NCBI GenBank assembly: GCA_028564675.1
Contig: JAOVVO010000089.1
Span: forward strand, 62,001-126,000
DNA: 64,000 nt
Direction of reading: 5' to 3'
Origin: Onchocerca lupi
Taxonomy: Eukaryota > Nematoda > Chromadorea > Rhabditida > Onchocercidae
Below are positions 13,415-26,736 of the stretch, piece by piece (position 1 is the first letter of the stretch; each line of letters opens with the position of its first letter). A program made the position numbers and the translations under genes. Under the pieces are notes generated by a model. It was not told the origin of the DNA, did no database searches, and saw only the letters and a list, made by a program, of their open reading frames with translations.

Positions 13415-13420
13415 AATAAA
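13415..13420 (+). other. Candidate polyadenylation signal for tdc-1
   Basis: AATAAA lies about 360 bases after the tdc-1 stop, in the unbroken AT-rich 3' flank. It is the first canonical hexamer seen downstream, but the distance makes assignment tentative. Confidence 0.35.
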
Positions 13421-15191
13421 ATATCAGAAATTTCAAATGGTAGTTTTTATTTTTTTGGGATCACTTTTTAATCTATTTAAGGAATAGAAAACAGAAAAAC
13501 TACAGTAATTCTTCAAAATATTTTTAAAATAATTGAATACAACAAGCTTATCATCCGGACTATCAGTGGAAGAATTTATCGTTTTCCCAAATCCAAGTCA
13601 TAATGAACACTTGCGTAAAAAAAGAAAACTGAAGCATTTTATTCACTCAATTTTAAATTTTATTTTCATGTAAAAATGTTATTGTGAGAAAGCAGAAAAG
13701 CTTCTTTCCCTTTAATGACAAAATGACACTTAATATAAAGTGACACTAGTTTCACCTGCTTTAATTAAAATCGAGATCTGAATTTGCAACTTGAGACCTT
13801 CTTACTTATTAATTTCTCACAACAATGTTTTTAGATTGTAATAGTAATATCAATATCGGTAGTATTTATCATGTTTAGCGTAAGTACATCATTCAGTTGC
13901 ATACAAAAAGAAAATGCCTGTGATGATTAAATTTTTCCTGAAAAATTCGCTATCCAGACATTTTTTTTTTTTTTTGCAATTTTCATCGAATAAATACTTT
14001 TGCTGGATGAGAAGTATGCAAGAGAAATTATGATTGTGCATATATTAGATCTAAACTCGTGTTTTTCCTCCAATTAAACTAGTCAGGTTTAGTACAAGTT
14101 AGACTTGAATTCTGTTGAGCCTAATATTTGCTTTAGCTAAATGTAAAACCGTGCATCTCATCTTTTCTGCTGCTAATTTTTATTTTCTATTCATGCTTGA
14201 CTCAGTATTATGCTATAACATCTTTTAAAAAAATCTTGATATGAGATAAACGAGGAAATTCTTAATGAATCTTTGATCTATCAATATGGAAAAACTGGCC
14301 GAATTTGGAGGAACTATATCAAAGTCAAGTTTGATTACAAAAGAAATATTATGATTTTGAAGATTTTCAGGCCGTGATATTTTAGGGAATTGGGACGCGG
14401 GACATAATAAATAGGGGATTTCATAAATAAGAGTGCCATGCAGGAACTGAAAAACTTTGCTTCCAAAGGTTGATACACTGTTCATTGTTTCTTTCTTCAT
14501 ATTTTAATTACACCATCCGATCAGTTCTCGGCTGAAAATTTTGTTCTTTTTAGTGATAGACAATTTGTATTAAAATCCCTGCATATTTTCAGACCAAAGC
14601 ATTCTGTCCTCTCTTACTTTCATTTTTTTTTGACCTAAAAACATACTATACGATCACATTCACTCGAATTTTAATCCATCTAATGACTATTTGTCTCCTG
14701 TAAAATACTAGTTCATAAATATTGCAAATTCATGTATTATTCTACATCTTGCCTTACATTCTCACAACTTTTTTTTTGTTGACAATAATATTGCATTCCA
14801 ATCAATCTTTCAATAATTAGGCATCCCTAAATTCCCTGATTCCATCTAATTGATTCTTCCTCCATTATGAATTGAACTAGCTCATTTGAAAATGTTATCA
14901 TTTCAATCAATTTGAACTTTATAAGTTGTTAAGCATCCTTCGCTGATCTTTTCGCTTATGATTTTTTTTTTTTTTTGGTTGCGCTTGCGCTACCATCTTT
15001 AATTATCATTCTGACATATTTGCCAAGTTTTTTTTCAGACAGTTTGGCATAGATTTCATCGCTACGCTTGTGAATTCTAAACTTTTGAGACAAACAACAT
15101 AACTGACATTGTTACTATTTGCTCAAATGTAAAAAATTCAACATTGTGGGATTTCGTTATTAGTAATGGAAATTCATTTTCATATTTACAG

Positions 15192-15524
15192 CCCACCTAG
15201 GTCATGGTCACTATTCTGACGCAGCCTTTTGATTGTGAATAGCAAAACTCTTTCATGAAAAAGACATTCAAAAATTTTTGAACGATGATAAGTTCAGTAT
15301 GTGCACGAGATTTTTTTTTCTAAAGACTCATCATCTTTTCTTTTGCGTCTTAATTTTGCAATATTTTTGTTTCTACTCAATTTTTTTTTGTTTAGATTCA
15401 TTTTTTTGCCATTCATTGCTTATATCTTCTTTATAATTCAGTCACTTTTCACTTTTTCTTACTTCTTTTAATGTTATTTAATATCTAAATTCAGTTCATC
15501 AGAATCACGGTCATTATCCTGATG
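15192..15524 (+). other. Two related His-rich mini-exon candidates
   Basis: Patch 1 (15192-15232) follows TATTTACAG and patch 2 (15495-15524) follows AAATTCAG; both open in phase 1 and both encode H-x-x-H-G-H-Y-x-D. Patch 1 runs to a stop; patch 2 ends at a G|GTAAAT donor. The shared motif, shared phase and acceptor context suggest duplicated exons of an unidentified His-rich protein, but no partner exons with a start codon were found. Confidence 0.2.
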
Positions 15525-17086
15525 GTAAATTAACCACGACGTTTTTCTGATATCAATCCACACAAACGCATCTGCCAGTAAAGCATTAAATTTGATTATC
15601 CTATGTTATATTCTCTTCTAATAAAAAAAAACTCTTACATCATCAGGATATTCCACAACAATCCAGCACCACTCTAAATAATTTTTGAGAATTTATGCTG
15701 CTGGTAGAATGGCGAAATTACTTAAGCGATAGTGAATGATGAAAGAATCAATCAGTCGTTGCAACATTTCATGTTTTCAACTTATAAACATTTTAATAAA
15801 TGTACAAAATGTTCATGATTCAAATATTGATGTTGAAACGGTATAAAATTTATAAAAAGTTGCGAACGTGTTATAAACAACGAAATGCAACGATTGTAAG
15901 TTGGAGCGAATATGACTTGTTAGGAATCAGCAAACTCCAAAGGATGAATATTACAGTGATCTTCTTGTTTCCAACAGTAATAATTCCACTAAGGCCAAAG
16001 TAGAATGAAGCTAAATAACATTATCATTTCCAGGACCTAAATCTATTGCATTTCCAGCGCTTTTTAAACAGCTACACTCTGAAGATATTTCTTGAAATTT
16101 TATAAAATCTGTCACCTGCAGATCGTAACTTGTTCATTGTAGAGCTATTCCGGAATTTGTTTCACATGCCTTAAAGTAACTCGAATTATTGACTTGAGAA
16201 AAAAAGCGCTAACTAATAGCAGTTATCAAACTGGATCTTTCGCTAAATAGGATTTCATCGATAAAACATAGCATGTTCTGAAATTCTTTTTTTGTGAAAA
16301 AGATGACTAAGCGGAAAGGAGACAGAGATGGCGAAAAAAAAAAAAACCATGCCAGTTAATTCCTGTTCATGAGATATGTCGAGATCTATCATCTTAAATT
16401 TTCAGGCCTTCTTAATATCTACACTTTTTCACCATCTTTATTTAAAAAGCACTTATTTCCTAACGGTTTTGGTTCGAAACATTTATCGACCAGGCTAGAA
16501 AAAATTTACATCGCATAAAAAAAAGCATATCTACGAGGTAAGAAAAGTCGGTAGAAGATACTATTCAAGAGTGAATTTAAATAATTGAATAAAATTATTC
16601 ATAAATACATTATATGTTTTTTTTTTTCAGCCTGGTAAGGATGATAAAGCGCACTTATGATCCAAATTCATAGCTAGAATACTCTTTTAAGATTCTGCTG
16701 ACATAAAATCTCGTCAAACATAAATTTCTGTCCTTTTCAATTTTTTGGAAAATAATTCCGATTAAAGTCACACACTTTTTTATCATAATTCTTTTGCATC
16801 TTTTTTCACTCTCATCTTTTTTTGATTACTTTCTTTAATATAAATTCCTTTATTCGCATATTCGCTGATAACTGAGTGAATTGAACAGAGTTTAGAGGCG
16901 AATTACGTAAAGCGCTTTGACATTTTAAATCATGATTTCTTTGATGTACGGCCAAGAAAACAAAAAAAAATGCTTTGCATTGAATCTTTTAAATCTAACA
17001 ACGTAAAAAACATTTGCATTCACGAAGTACCATCAATACTTGACAAACTTCCTAAATACCTGGGAAAATCCATTCCAATACAACTT

Positions 17087-18240
17087 TCAATTATAAGTAT
17101 TAGAATTCAGATATTTCAAAACGATTAAATCAAGAGCTATTGGACCCTTGTAACCGTTATCTTTAATTGCTTTCAACTTTTTAATGTAATCTGAAGGCAA
17201 GGAATGTTCGATGGCGCCAGAAATGATAACCAATTTATAGTGAGGCGATGGAAGTTTTCGCTGGCGATTGGGATTCGAATACTGATAAGTGCGGCAAATT
17301 ATTACTGAACTTTCAACTTTAACGTTCACTAAAAAGAAACCAGTTTTATTATTAATTGCAGCTTTCGATTTAAAAAGTTCAAATAAATGACGCATTCATT
17401 TCTTGAATTTTCTCCACCAGAACCGAAGACAATTGACTTAAGAATAATGCTGTATTTCAAAACATGGAAGTTGCAGCATGGTTTAGCAGTGCGTCGCAAT
17501 TAAATGAATAATACATTGGTCGATTCATATGTCAATAAGATAAGAAAGATTCACGAAAACAATAGCTAGTAACTAAAAATGTTGGAAGGAATCGCAATTC
17601 GATTTTTTTTTTAAATTTCTATAAATACTTTGAATTTTTGAAAATGAAATCCTGCTCTCACACTGAACGTATTCTAAATCCTAACATATGAGTGTAAAAA
17701 TACCATCAAGTCGATGATAGCTGCTTTCTTGTATATCTAAATCATTAGAAAATGACCAGGGCACGTGCCATACGCATCCCCAAACTTCATCACCTTCTGA
17801 CTGTTCCACTGATGCTACGGCTCCCATCCATCTTAGTCCATGATCATAAAATTCCAGCCGATAATTAAGCAATACACCTTTGCTAACGTATTTGGCAGAT
17901 TTGATCTGTATAATGAATTGCAGATCAGATAAAAATTTAAATAAGCACTGTGAAAATTATTTTTAAACTATTACGATGCAGAGAAAATTTATTTTTGGTA
18001 ACTACATTAACTCAATTTTCCCACCGAATTCGTCCAATCAAAATCATACATCGTATGAAATATGCCACAACTTCGTCATATTACTTTCATAACTTCATGG
18101 AACAATTAATAAGATGCTATAAAAGAGAAATCAATAAAAAAATTATCACCTACTTGTAAATGCATTCTTTCATCTAATAAATTGCTACCATAGGCAAAAT
18201 AATAAAAGCAATTGTCTGTATTACTAGCTTCCTGTGACAT
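17087..18240 (-). CDS. GGCT: Gamma-glutamylcyclotransferase
   Basis: Cytosolic enzyme of the gamma-glutamyl cycle that converts gamma-glutamyl amino acids to 5-oxoproline plus free amino acid, part of glutathione turnover. Three exons, 18240-18154, 17905-17704 and 17328-17087, give 176 residues (human GGCT is 188) with consistent phases. The substrate-binding motif YFAYGSNLLDERMHLQ is near residues 13-28, the GDEVWGCVW segment follows in exon 2 (the family's GDEVWG(V)VW, with the Glu needed for catalysis), and exon 3 matches the family end (CRTYQY, PSPHYKLVIISGAIEHSLP, KLKAI). The start is placed at the ATG six bases behind a long T-run ending TTTTCAG with no upstream exon, which looks like a trans-splice site. 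There are about 1.2 kb to CARM1 upstream on the same strand, too far for a typical nematode operon. Confidence 0.93.
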
Positions 18241-18265
18241 TATCTGCTGAAAACAAAAAAAAAAA
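18241..18265 (-). other. Spliced-leader trans-splice acceptor of GGCT
   Basis: On the minus strand a run of about 18 T followed by GTTTTCAG ends at 18247, and CAGATA then the GGCT ATG follow. An intron-type acceptor with no upstream exon this close to a start codon is the standard sign of SL trans-splicing in nematodes. Confidence 0.6.
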
Positions 18266-19423
18266 AAAAAAAGGGTAATCGGATATCGGATCACAGCGCG
18301 AATTCTTCATTTGGTAAGGAAATTCAGGGAGACAAATTTCGGTTAACTATTATTCAAATCAGTTCGAGTTTCTCAACACTTCTTTGGATTTCAATAAATA
18401 AATCCAGTGAATATTCGGTCTCTAAAATACTGCATTCGACAAAATACTGACTCAACTAACACTAAAAAACCCCCATCAGTTCACTGAAAAAAGTATGATA
18501 AGTGCGAAGCTATGGAAACATTTCAACTGTCATTGCGAAATGTAGCAATAAAAAGATGGCCACTTTTTCTTTTATTCCGACTGCACTGCACATTAAAAGA
18601 AAACAAACCAAGTAAAAATAGGAATAACAGAGTGCTGTATTCACTGGCAAAAAATTTCAATCAAGGTCTTTTGATAGTATTTGTATGCAACAATTAGTAT
18701 GCCTCAGTAAGGTAATTTTGCATTTCATAAAAAACGCACAGAGATTATACAAATAGGACTGCAAGGGCCATAAACAGAATTTTATAAGAAAAGCCATCTC
18801 TCGGGATCAACTAGTAAGTAAATTAAATGGATAAAAATGAAGATAAAGACGTGAATTCAATAAACCAGACTTCGACATTCAAGTCATTGTCAACAATACT
18901 TTTGCTAATTATTTATTGCACACTTATTTTACTTGAACTTACCAAACAATACTTAGACTTGTCAAATATGTAACAACTCTAAAAGCTGGAATAAAAATCT
19001 TACATTAATACAACATATGACAACTACACTACGTAGATTTGCATCATTTGGTGCTCTAATTACCCAACAAAATCCATAACTTACATCCATAGCAATCTAT
19101 TACTATCTTAAAAACCGGACGAATTACAAAAAACTTCGCCATCGTTACAATTCTTCAACTGAATACAGCTTTAAATAAGCCAAAGAAAAATCTGCGCAGC
19201 AGTCTAAAAAAATTTCATGGAATCAGTAATAACTGATAAAACTTTTTGAAATTTCAAATCTATTGTTCTCAAAATAATCACATTTTTGAACAATGCAAAC
19301 TATCCTAATACAATGACCAATAAACAACGAAGTAAAAATAAATGCCAATAATCAAATAATCAACGTCAACATTATAAAATATAAACTGAAAAAAAAAGAA
19401 ATGCGCGAAAAATTATTGACTAA
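18266..19423. other. Intergenic region between CARM1 and GGCT
   Basis: AT-rich, no coding frame with splice context. It should contain the CARM1 3' UTR and the GGCT promoter; no clear polyadenylation hexamer near the CARM1 stop was picked out. Confidence 0.5.
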
Positions 19424-22400
19424 TCACTGTCCTGTTTGCATAACATTTTGACCTTGCATGATTTGAGAATGTGATTGAGCGACTGAAAAAAATTATAAAT
19501 TATTGTTCCATGCGTTTTTATATGTGAACTGTGCATCAAATTTTTAAATAATATCACTCATAAGCCTAAGGCCTAGAAAAAGTTAAAATTTTATTAAGCC
19601 GATATTTTAAATAATGTTCTAATATAATCAGTCTGTTAGTGTAGATTGTTGAACTCAATTTTACATCTTCAGCCCTTATTGCATGTCTTACCCATAGGAA
19701 TTGAAAAATAAAAAATGAAACGCAGAATGTTTGGAAAAATTGAAGGCACATTAAAAGTTCCGTGGCAAATTTATTTATATTATTAGTTCTATGAATATAA
19801 CATGATACAATGATTTTGAACCAATATAGTGAAAGTGATCAGTCATCCGCATCTCTAATGAATCAACGGTCATCGGTTTTTTCATAGTTAAGTATTCAAA
19901 CTTACGTATTCGAAAAATATCGCGGTTCACATCTTGTGTTTGGACCATCTGTGCAGCAACTATAGGTGGTTCAACAACAGATACAGGATTGGTTGCATTT
20001 GTATGAGTACCACAGTAACTACCAGCAAAACCATTGATCATGTTGTGCACTGTGTAATCCATCTGACCTGTAGACAGCAACCCTAAAATTGTACATATTT
20101 TTGATTTAGTGATTTTTCAGAAAAGCGTACAACCTAGCAAAAAATTTTAAAATGTCAACTGTGTTTAAATCCAAACACTGTGACCGTAAATATTTCCGAT
20201 AATGAATTAAAAAGTAACTCAAAAACATTCAATCAAAATATTGCTTAGAAAAAAATGACAAATCAAAGCACGAGTATTTTCAAAAATTAAAATAGAAAAT
20301 ATCTAAAATCGAAATAATTCATAGTCATGTTTTTCTGAAGACGAAACGCTATCTCAATTAACTAAATTACAACTCGCTACAAATTTGTTTCAACATATAG
20401 AAGTGTATTCCTTACAAATAAAAAACATTTTGCATTTTTTAAAAAAACGGGTCAAAAAAAGAAATAAAGAAATTGACATGTTCTAACAGTTCAAAATTTT
20501 TTACCGGCATTTTGCAATAAAGCATCAGACGGAGATTCATTAGCGCAACCAGCAGGAGGAAGGACTGCTGTCCCCGTATATCGAAACAATGGATTTTTCA
20601 AATCCAATGTATTGCTGACTCGAGTTTGTCCTAATTCTGCCCATATTTCAACATCATAGCTCTGCCTGGAACATATGCTTAACATATTTCTTTGCTAATT
20701 AAAAGAAATACCAGAAACTGTGTGGTTGCAGAATACAGTTTTCATAGCACCAAAGCTCAAAGTTTTAAATCAATTTTACTTTATATTTGATTAATTTCTA
20801 ATCATTTTATCACATCCAATATCATTTCTCTAAGGAAATACTTCATCCAATTCTAGTTTTTCATGAAGTATTTGCCTTTTAAATAAAAAAATTAATTGAT
20901 ATTTCTGAATATTTAGTTGAAACTATTTAAAATTGTTAAAACAAGATTACCTTTCATTAGCAAGCATTTTGATAGCACCTCGAACTATCTGGCCACCATA
21001 AACCATTAAAGGTCTGTCAAAAAGACACCGGACTTGATACCAATGCGTTAAAGGTTCAGTGGGTGCAGTAGACAACCAAACCGTTTCGCTGAAAACATTA
21101 GACTAGAAATATGAGTGAAAGATTTTTTTATCGAATCAGAATTTGTAAAAACTAAGGTATCATAAGTTATAATTTAATAGGTGAGATTTAATATCTGAAC
21201 AATAACGAATAATACAAATGCAGTACCTGTACGCAAAAAGAAAACAATCACTATAATTTTTTTCTGTCAAATTATATTAGATTTCGTATGATACCAGGTT
21301 TAGAATTATTGATTTAATCAATGTCACAATAAAATGAAAACTCACGTTGAGCCAATAAAAGCAACATCGAACCAAGATGCAATTCCATGAACATGTCCAG
21401 CTTTTGCGGCTTGAAATTCAAATGGCACGTGGATTTTGTGCAACAATGACTCGGGATCCTTTTCGAAATCTATAGTCCATTTAATACTTCCCGACATTAG
21501 ACAATTTACATGCCAAGTATCCTGAAAATATCATCAAAAAAAAGTAACTGAGGCAAGAAAAAAAAAAACTGAAAATGAAGCAAACAATCACTATTCGACT
21601 TCCTTTTGAAAAGGAAACATCTTTTAATAAAATACACAATACTCCTTTGTAAAAGAAATACACAACATATTTCTTTTACTGGATCGATCTCATGACATTT
21701 AAACAAAAACCCTGATCACCAACCACAACTGGTTGCTTAAATATTTCAGCAAGTGCCTGAGGTCGCAAACTGGATAAATTGACACCATGGAAACTTTCTT
21801 GACACCAAAAATTTGCCTTTGATGTTTGTTCAATATAAAGACCTTCATCGTTGAATAAAGCAATATGTAATTCTCCTCGAGATGGAAACATTCTGCCTAT
21901 CAATAAGTACAGTAGAAATATTCAAAGAAAGAAAAGCTGCATTAGAATTAATGTAAAGAAAGTCTTCTTTGGAAGGAGAGCTTATAACAAAAACAGAATA
22001 ACGCGCATTTATGACAATTTTTTGAACTGACATAAATGCGAAGAAACACTGATGTTAACTGTTCAACTAATTTTTGAGTTATTCTTACCTAATAAGTGGA
22101 ACAAAGAAAATGGTTTGACAGCTTCCAAAACTAGTTCTTTCTCGAATTCAATTCTATTGATGCATGAATGAAATTAATAGAAAATAAAAAACACTATGAA
22201 TACGAGACTAAATTTTTGACTAAACATCTGCTAGCAAATGTTTCAATAAAGCTCTTCATAGTAAGGTGGAAAAAAAACTATCAATTTAATTCCAGCTTGA
22301 TCAAACTGCAGTTTTCTGAAAATTGCAGTGCATTAGTGTGCATAAAATGTTCTATAACAGTTGCCATCTACCGGGAAAACATTAAATTCGATAAAAAAAT

Positions 22401-24312
22401 AAATGTTTAAGAGTGTTTGAAAATACTTCTTATTGCATAATTTCGAGCGCAGAAGGAAAAAAAAGAGAAGAGAAAGAAAAAAAAGGATCTGGTGGAAAGT
22501 CCGTTAAACAAACATGGTATAATTAGATTCATAAATTTGACAAAAGAAAATTCACTGGTTATGAGTCTAGTGAAACAACGGATGCAAAAGTACTAGGCAT
22601 AATCTCTCTCTAAAAATAAAATTATTGTTTGCACAAAAGCGAAAAAAGACAACTATGTAAAAAAGAAAACATAGAAAACAAAAAATATATAGAATAGGAA
22701 TATTTGAAATGTACCTCCTGGCTTAAGAAACTTTCTTGCATGAATATAACTTTCAAGCATTCGTTCGTTTACAAGCATATATCCCATTGGTTCTGATATA
22801 ATGATATCCACAGGTTCCGGTAATGTGATATCTTCCACTCGCCCAGCAATAATTGTTATCTTATCGATTAAATTATTAGACCGAACAAGTTCCTGAAAAT
22901 TTAAAAATTTTTTAAATCAAAGCATTTCCTCTTTTTCGATATTTTTATTTACTATTGCTAATTATACATATGTACGAAAGTTCATATATAGTATATATAA
23001 AAAAGACCAACTTCACAATGTATCGCCATCGAACTTGCTTCTACAGCATACACATGGCGGGCACCAGACTGTATTGCGAAAAATGAAAGAATACCACTTC
23101 CTGCTCCCACATCTAATACTACCTTCAAACAATTTGTTATAGAAAAGAAAAAAAACTGTTATCTAGTAGTATCATGACCAGAAAAATCCACGATTTATTT
23201 TACCTTATCAACAAAATCTTTTGCATTTACATGAATGGCTCGTTGATATGTTGATGTCCGTACATAATCTTGCATCATGTTCTGCTGTTGCGATAAATAT
23301 CTAAAAAAATATTTAGTTTCTTAATTGTGTGAATCAAAAATCCTCTTATTACATTTATCAACTTCTACACTTCTCTTTGAAATGCTGCAATTTTACCATA
23401 CAATATGAGTCTCAAATCTTAAAACTAACTTTTTGCAATTAAAAAATTATTTTGCATCCTAAAAAGAAAGTACCCATAGAACTGGAAGTATTGCGTAGCC
23501 GATGCGTGTTCGGTTCGGGCATCAAATACTGATACTTTTTCAGCATCATTTACCGGTGATAATGGTCGCGAAGGTTTCAGCGACTGGCACATTTTAAAAG
23601 CAGCCAAAAAATCCGATATTTCTAAAATTTTTTGACAGTAGCACTAGTGAAAGAGTCTTCTTTAAGACTAGCGTTTTTTTGCCATAACTGGTTCTCAAAA
23701 AAGCTAGAAATAACAGACTCTATCAAAGACTTAATCAATAGCCAACTATAACGGTAAAAAATTCAAAAATAACAAATATGGAAGAAGTAATAATTTTAAA
23801 ATTTTGCGGATAAACATAAAAATGAATTTAATAAAATTGAATTCAACATAACTTCTTACTACATTGAATTCAATACAACTTCTATTACAAACAATGCAAC
23901 AAAGGATTTTTCACAATAACAACTGATTTAGCTGCAAAAAAATAAACAAACCTTTGGTATTTCTAAAACATAAAATTTTTGTACTTCCAATTTCCATGTC
24001 ATTTTCTCGATCCAGGAAACCTAGCACCATGGTACCTAGCCGGAATATGCTTAGCATCGGAATAGGCCACCTCCATAATTCAACCTCATTCTCATCTGAA
24101 ATTGAATTTAGACAGATTGCAACCTCTTAATTATTACCAACTACTTGCTCCAGGAAAAATGATAAGTAAAAAATTTTACCAAGAATACAAACAGAACAAT
24201 TGTCAGCTGTGATGCCAACCGCAACAGAGGATGCATTTTGATGGCTTGTTACGGCAGTGCCATCTTCTTCTAAATCTACGAAACGAGCACGACCAAATAA
24301 CCGTACCGCCAT
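19424..24312 (-). CDS. CARM1: CARM1/PRMT4 type I protein arginine methyltransferase
   Basis: Transfers methyl groups from S-adenosylmethionine to arginines of histone H3, coactivators and RNA-binding proteins, making asymmetric dimethylarginine in the nucleus. Twelve exons: 24312-24180, 24095-23952, 23621-23474, 23300-23204, 23122-23012, 22892-22715, 21896-21724, 21521-21346, 21088-20951, 20665-20505, 20082-19906, 19482-19424; 564 residues, all phases consistent. An N-terminal PH-like region comes first, then TQYFQFYGYLSQQQNMMQDY, SAM motif I VVLDVGAGSGIL (about 175-186), the double-Glu loop SEPMGYMLVNERM with Glu245 and Glu254, and the THWYQVRC loop near 402. These match vertebrate CARM1 rather than PRMT1/3/6. 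The C-terminal transactivation tail is short, Gln/Met-rich, and ends QGQNVMQTGQ. A CCTTTAG acceptor about 27 bases before the ATG may be a trans-splice site. Confidence 0.95.
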
Positions 24313-25251
24313 CACACTTCTTGATTGTAACTCTTAAATCACTAAAGGATCTCTTGGAATTAAAATTTGAATTACAGCAGAAGAGGATTAAATGAAAATG
24401 TCCTCCACGATGCAAAATAATTTCGACGAAAAATGATGCGAAACAATTCAAAAACAACGTTTGAAAAAAATAAGGTATGTGAAAATTAATAAGGACATTA
24501 CTATTTCATTAGTGGATGATAAACATGAATTTTCTTCCATCTAAAGATCGACTTATTAAACATTTAATCACCCTTTTCTTTCGATAACGCACATATATCA
24601 CTTATCAGTCTTGACGGATCTCTAAAATAGTCCGCAGAATGCATCAATAATCCTCACATTAATCCCCATAAACCATCAACAATACCAACTCCACCTTAAA
24701 ACTCAGAATATTTCACGCTTGTACCTTAAAATTCATTCAAAGAAAGCCGACCATACCATTTTCCACTCTTCAGAAAACATGTCCCCGGTTGGCGAGCATG
24801 GCCGGAATGCAACAATATCATACCAGCCAAATTTTCTATTTCTTGTACTTACAGAAGTGAACAATGTACTGATTGATGTTTAACTTTTCACTATTCAACC
24901 CACATTTTATCTGTGTGGTTCTTTGTTATTTTCAAAGGAATTTCTTAGTTGCTTGGGAATTACCTAATTTTCTTTTCAAAAATTTTAGACATTTGAAAAT
25001 AATAATGGAATGATGAGAAATGATGCCAGACTAGGATCTAAGTCTTGCAAATCTAAGTAATGTTATTGATGTTGAAATCATGGAAATTTCTGATGTGATC
25101 CTAATTAAGATACATCCTGAATATATTCAAAATTACTGAGGATGAGCGCAATAGTCATTTATTAAAATGAAATTGATAAGGATGATGAACTATTTGATAT
25201 CACAAACAACCGCACATCTGTGAATGGGAAATATCTTTGTCAATTTTACTG
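24313..25251. other. Intergenic region upstream of CARM1
   Basis: Mostly AT-rich. A GC-richer patch at about 24745-24850 is open in several frames on both strands (for example minus-strand HSGHARQPGTCF and plus-strand ATG-MSPVGEHGRNATISY) but no frame has a consistent exon structure. It could be a CARM1 promoter element, a 5' UTR exon or a lost exon. Confidence 0.4.
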
Positions 25252-26033
25252 TTACTGATTTTTCATTTCACTTTTCGGAGATAGACTTGTTCCGTTCTCA
25301 TCACCGTTATCATTTGAGTCATCGTCGCTGTCTTCTATTTCTGAGATGCCTATAATTCATCTTGCCAGCAAGTAAGAATCGTCTCGAAGAACTGTCAATA
25401 AATGAGGTCTTCCCAGGAATATGCAGCATTATAAAAATAATAAGAAATCAGGTAATGTATTGTTTCGGAGATTTCTTCGAGAATAATGCAAATATAATAG
25501 GCAATTATAAAGTCCACCTCCTCCAACTTTTTTCAAGTTTCCATCTTGTTTCGTTTTGCATTCCTCAGCAGTCACTATTTCTTTCATCTCTGCAATTTTT
25601 CGTTATAAGCAGAGAGAACAGATAAAAGTGACTGATGTATTTTACAGTATGCTCATAATTTCAGGTGATATCAATGTCGAGAATAAATTCGAATAGTTGG
25701 CCGAAAATGACGTTTAATTCTTTTCTGATGATAAACCATACCCAGGAACTCACCTGATGTTTTAGACGTCATAGATGGTTGAAAAAGTGACAAGAGCCAT
25801 TCGCTAGATTTCTGGATTTCTATAATGTTAAGTTCTTTGCAGTTATTTCATATCATTAAGTGCAAATTAATTTTGCACTTAATTTAAATTGGCTCTACAG
25901 TGGAAATGCAGTGGGAAATTTGAGAGAAATATATCAATTTGTGAAGAATGTTTATATTCATTTCTGATCTACTCTTGATGATTAGATGAGCTTATTAGAA
26001 AATATGAAAATAACCCGATCTAGCTTGATCCAT
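25252..26033 (-). CDS. Small three-exon gene, 60-residue acidic-tailed protein
   Basis: Exons 26033-26015, 25819-25754 and 25349-25252 join in phases 1 and 1 into 61 codons including the stop. The ATG sits four bases behind CTTACCAG, which has no upstream exon and looks like a trans-splice acceptor. Donors are CGG|GTTATT and the strong CAG|GTGAGT. The N-terminal half is mixed and amphipathic (SSEWLLSLFQPSM) and the C-terminal half is very acidic and Ser-rich (SEIEDSDDDSNDNGDENG) ending SEMKNQ. No signal peptide or membrane segment. The family was not recognised; such acidic tails are common in nuclear or chaperone-interacting proteins, which is only a suggestion. Exon 2 also stays open past its donor, so an alternative form with a basic tail (KRIKRHFRPTIRI) is possible. 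Confidence 0.45.
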
Positions 26034-26736
26034 CGCACTGGTAAGATTTTCTACTTTTTTGCCAACCTAAAAAAAGAATTCTCCAATTTTTCATTTGAAC
26101 TGGAAGAATTATAACAAGAAATTTGCAATATTATTCGATTATTTTTATACAATATAAACGATGTGTCAATTATATTCAAATCAAATGATTGATGACTTGA
26201 TGAAAATTATTTTTCTATTTTGTTGCCTATTTATTTGTTTCTGTTTATTTATGCATTATATTTATGGAGTCATTCATTATTTTGTTGCTAGAGAAGGATA
26301 ACTTTCTTCAAAGTTTAGGGAAGAGCCTAAAAGGACATTCTTCAGTGAGAAAAGATGATTAGATAAATTTGCATGCTGACAGCTACATTTATTTTTTCTG
26401 ATACAAGAGAGCAGAAGAATTTTGAAGTATTTTAACCTTGCACCCCGTTAAAATACTTTTGAAAAAAAAATTCTTACTCTTACAAGAAAGAAATTCACAA
26501 TATCATCGATCAAAAAAAATTTTAAATTTTATGACAGTGAGATGAATGAATCAGAATATGTGCCTTTTCTGCACATATCTGATGCATTTATCTTATTAGC
26601 ATATAAAAAAATGAATTGCAGTATTTGCAAAACCAAATTCCGAGAAATTTCAAGTCTTCTAAATTCCAAACCGTGGATATTAATGTTTCAACAAATTTTT
26701 GTTTCTCTTGAAAAGAAAATTCAAGTTATCATGGGA
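26034..26736. other. Intergenic region with a short inverted repeat
   Basis: AT-rich. A foldback at 26429-26475 pairs TTTTGAAGTATTTTAAC with GTTAAAATACTTTTGAA across a ten-base spacer with one mismatch. A 69-codon plus frame (26542-26751) has no splice context and was not accepted as a gene. Confidence 0.4.

Larger units (their letters stand above)
13060..17086. other. Intergenic region between tdc-1 and GGCT
   Basis: Largely featureless AT-rich DNA with several T/A homopolymer runs. Two short exon-like patches behind good acceptors encode related peptides (15192-15232, HLGHGHYSDAAF then stop; 15495-15524, HQNHGHYPDG with a GTAAAT donor). A 91-codon minus frame at 14225-14500 has background composition and no splice context. 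Nothing else supportable was seen. Confidence 0.5.

Noticed and set aside
14225..14500. 91-codon minus-strand frame with an ATG
   Set aside because: Background base composition, no flanking acceptor or donor in phase, no recognisable motif.
25988..26366. Plus-strand two-exon model (ATG frame ending at CACTG|GTAAGA joined to an exon at about 26293)
   Set aside because: The apparent donor is the reverse complement of the trans-splice acceptor of the minus-strand 60-residue gene, which has three phase-matched exons; the plus model lacks support beyond one junction.
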